Source of the DNA: Dehalococcoidia bacterium
GTDB lineage: Bacteria; Chloroflexota; Dehalococcoidia; DSTF01; JALHUB01
Direction: 5' to 3'
NCBI GenBank assembly: GCA_022865685.1
Contig: JALHUB010000121.1
Span: 1 to 5,960 of the forward strand
Length of the DNA: 5,960 nucleotides
Both the position numbers and the translations under genes were made by a program. How positions within the stretch are numbered: the first letter of the stretch is position 1; each line of letters opens with the position of its first letter. Below the pieces are notes generated by a model. The model saw only the letters and a list, made by a program, of their open reading frames with translations, had not been told where the DNA came from and searched no databases. Shown piece after piece: positions 4,809 through 5,960 of this stretch.

Positions 4809-5960
4809 TTAGCTTTTCCGCCGGTAAGACCTGGCGTACCAGCCACCGACGCGAAGAGCGGCCGCGACGGCCATGCCCATGGCTACCCACGTGGCTACTG
4901 CCTGATCGGAGCCTCCGGACGTTCCGCCTGACTCAGCGGCGACGGCGGCCGGCGGCAGCAGCACGGCACCGCCTACGCCATGCGACGTGGGCCGCGGCGT
5001 AAAGGTGGCGGTCGGCGCGGACGTGCCGATGGGGGTGGGAGTCCGCGTGCGGGTCGCCGTCGGCGTGTACGTTTTTGTCGGCGTTGGCGTGTAGGTGGGC
5101 GTCGGCGGCACCGGCGTAAACGTGGCCGTTGGCGTCCAGGTGTGCGTCGGTGTAGGCGTCCACGTGTGCGTGGGCGTCGGCGTGTAGGTCGGCGTCGGCG
5201 GCACCGGCGTGAACGTCGCTGTCGGCGTGTATGTCTTCGTCGATGTAGGTGTGTAGGTATTCGTCGGCGTCGGTGTCCAGGTGTGCGTCGGTGTAGGCGT
5301 CCACGTGTGCGTGGGCGTCGGCGTGTAGGTGGGCGTCGGCGGTACCGGCGTAAACGTAGGTGTCGGCGTCCAGGTGTTCGTCGGTGTCGGCGTATACGTC
5401 GGCGTCGGAGGGATCGGTGTGAAGGTCGGCGTCGGCGTATGGGTCTTTGTCGGTGTCGGCGTGTAGGTGCTGGTTGCCGTAGGCGTGTATGTCTTCGTGG
5501 GCGTCGGTGTGTAGGTGCCGGTCGCTGTCGGTGTGTAGGTGGAAGTCGGCGTGACCGGCGTAAACGTAGGTGTCGGCGTCCACGTATTTGTCGGGGTGGG
5601 CGGCGGCGGACAGAGGTTGCTTGCCTGGATCTGGTTGGAGCGGCTGCCGACGGAGTCGCCGTCCAGCGACACATACCCGATGTGGAAGCTGGCGCCGGAG
5701 ATCGACGATGAGCCGAAGCCGTCGCCCCAGCCGGGATCAGCCGCCTGCGCAAGGTGACCGCCGAACCAGAGGCCGATCACGCTGTGACTGACGGTGGTCG
5801 TGAACGTTATGTCCACTTGCACCTTGCTGTCGTCGCAGTTCTGGAAGCAGTCCGGGTCGCTGTCAGGCAGATGCGCTTCGCCGGGATCGCCCGAGCCATC
5901 GAGGCTGGGGAAAGAGACGGTGACGGAGCCGGAGCAGGAGGGAGAGCAGCCGAAGCGGAC
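4809..5960 (-). CDS. Surface protein with Thr/Pro repeats and C-terminal membrane anchor (N-terminus outside window)
   Basis: The minus-strand frame is open to the window edge, giving 383 residues; the GTG at 5820-5822 is internal to the domain and not a believable start. Order, numbering from the window edge: about 117 residues of an extracellular-type beta-rich domain (VTVSFPSLDGSGDPGEAHLP, a cysteine pair DCFQNC, VDITFTTTVSHSVIGLWFGG, SSSISGASFHIGYVSLDGD); about 208 residues of Pro-rich Thr/Pro repeat; a Gly-rich linker with GGAVLLPPAAVAAESGG; one hydrophobic segment (AVATWVAMGMAVAAAL, then VGGWYA); and a basic tail RSYRRKS ending at TAA. The layout is that of an exported protein whose N-terminal domain is held away from the membrane by a stiff, probably O-glycosylated stalk and anchored by a C-terminal helix. 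Such TPTxT stalks are frequent in Chloroflexota surface proteins. The ligand or role is unknown. The signal peptide and start must lie beyond 5960. Confidence 0.85.
   Translation of the reverse strand, partial: VRFGCSPSCSGSVTVSFPSLDGSGDPGEAHLPDSDPDCFQNCDDSKVQVDITFTTTVSHSVIGLWFGGHLAQAADPGWGDGFGSSSISGASFHIGYVSLDGDSVGSRSNQIQASNLCPPPPTPTNTWTPTPTFTPVTPTSTYTPTATGTYTPTPTKTYTPTATSTYTPTPTKTHTPTPTFTPIPPTPTYTPTPTNTWTPTPTFTPVPPTPTYTPTPTHTWTPTPTHTWTPTPTNTYTPTSTKTYTPTATFTPVPPTPTYTPTPTHTWTPTPTHTWTPTATFTPVPPTPTYTPTPTKTYTPTATRTRTPTPIGTSAPTATFTPRPTSHGVGGAVLLPPAAVAAESGGTSGGSDQAVATWVAMGMAVAAALRVGGWYARSYRRKS
4986..5609 (-). repeat. Thr/Pro-rich coding tandem repeat (about 208 residues)
   Basis: The basic unit is about 8 residues (24 bases) of the type TPTPTxTY or TPTPTHTW. 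Longer modules are built from it, each closing with a block such as TFTPVPPTPTYTPTPT, which recurs at least four times. Residues between Thr-Pro pairs vary (N, H, K, S, G, R before T; W, Y, H, F after). One 56-base stretch occurs twice without change (5134-5189 and 5275-5330, 141 bases or 47 codons apart), and a 29-base stretch occurs at 5344-5372 and 5554-5582. All spacing is a multiple of three, so the frame is kept. Confidence 0.93.

Noticed and set aside
4796..4828. Terminator for the surface-protein gene
   Set aside because: The stem overlaps the last codons and has a G-T pair and a 15-base loop without a clean T-run, so it was not called as a terminator.
4980..5711. Plus-strand Arg/Gly-rich ORF (243 codons), and the idea of a CRISPR or other non-coding array
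   Set aside because: The repeats keep a three-base period and encode TPT units on the minus strand; there are no constant repeats with unique spacers. The plus-strand ORF is the antisense shadow.

Overview
The window is about 6 kb of GC-rich bacterial chromosome, and its gene content points to a member of the Chloroflexota or a close relative. The pointers are a heliorhodopsin, a cysteine-motif/TM/LysM protein, paired small ABM-like proteins, and a surface protein with long Thr-Pro repeats and a C-terminal membrane anchor. This lineage call rests on gene style and recall, not on a search. No transposase, phage gene or CRISPR array is visible.

Left part (1-1164): the last 57 codons of a heliorhodopsin (+), including the retinal-binding lysine, run convergently into a two-gene minus-strand operon of paralogous small dimeric alpha/beta-barrel (ABM-like) proteins. 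A 336-base gap follows that may hold a 43-codon minus-strand ORF of unknown nature.

Middle (1165-3417): a plus-strand operon of two genes. The first is a stand-alone alpha-type subunit of an NDP-forming acyl-CoA synthetase, with the phosphohistidine motif but no ATP-grasp half. The second is a classical short-chain dehydrogenase/reductase with an intact catalytic tetrad. Together they suggest acyl-CoA or carboxylic-acid metabolism of unknown substrate.

Right-middle (3418-3885): a well-formed single-gene tRNA-Asp(GTC) unit, with a near-consensus sigma70-type promoter, a hairpin in the leader, encoded CCA and an intrinsic terminator. Just beyond it on the minus strand is a roughly 51-codon remnant of a KdpD-type universal-stress-like domain, cut off from the rest of its gene.

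Right (3886-5960): a predicted single-pass membrane protein with an N-terminal four-cysteine motif and a C-terminal LysM domain (+) converges on the 3' part of a large surface protein gene (-) that runs off the window. That protein has an extracellular-type domain, about 200 residues of Thr/Pro repeats, a conserved-looking LPP-containing linker, one transmembrane segment and a basic tail. These last two genes are the most cell-envelope-oriented and the least characterised. The most notable items are the heliorhodopsin, the Cys4-TM-LysM architecture and the surface protein's C-terminal tail.
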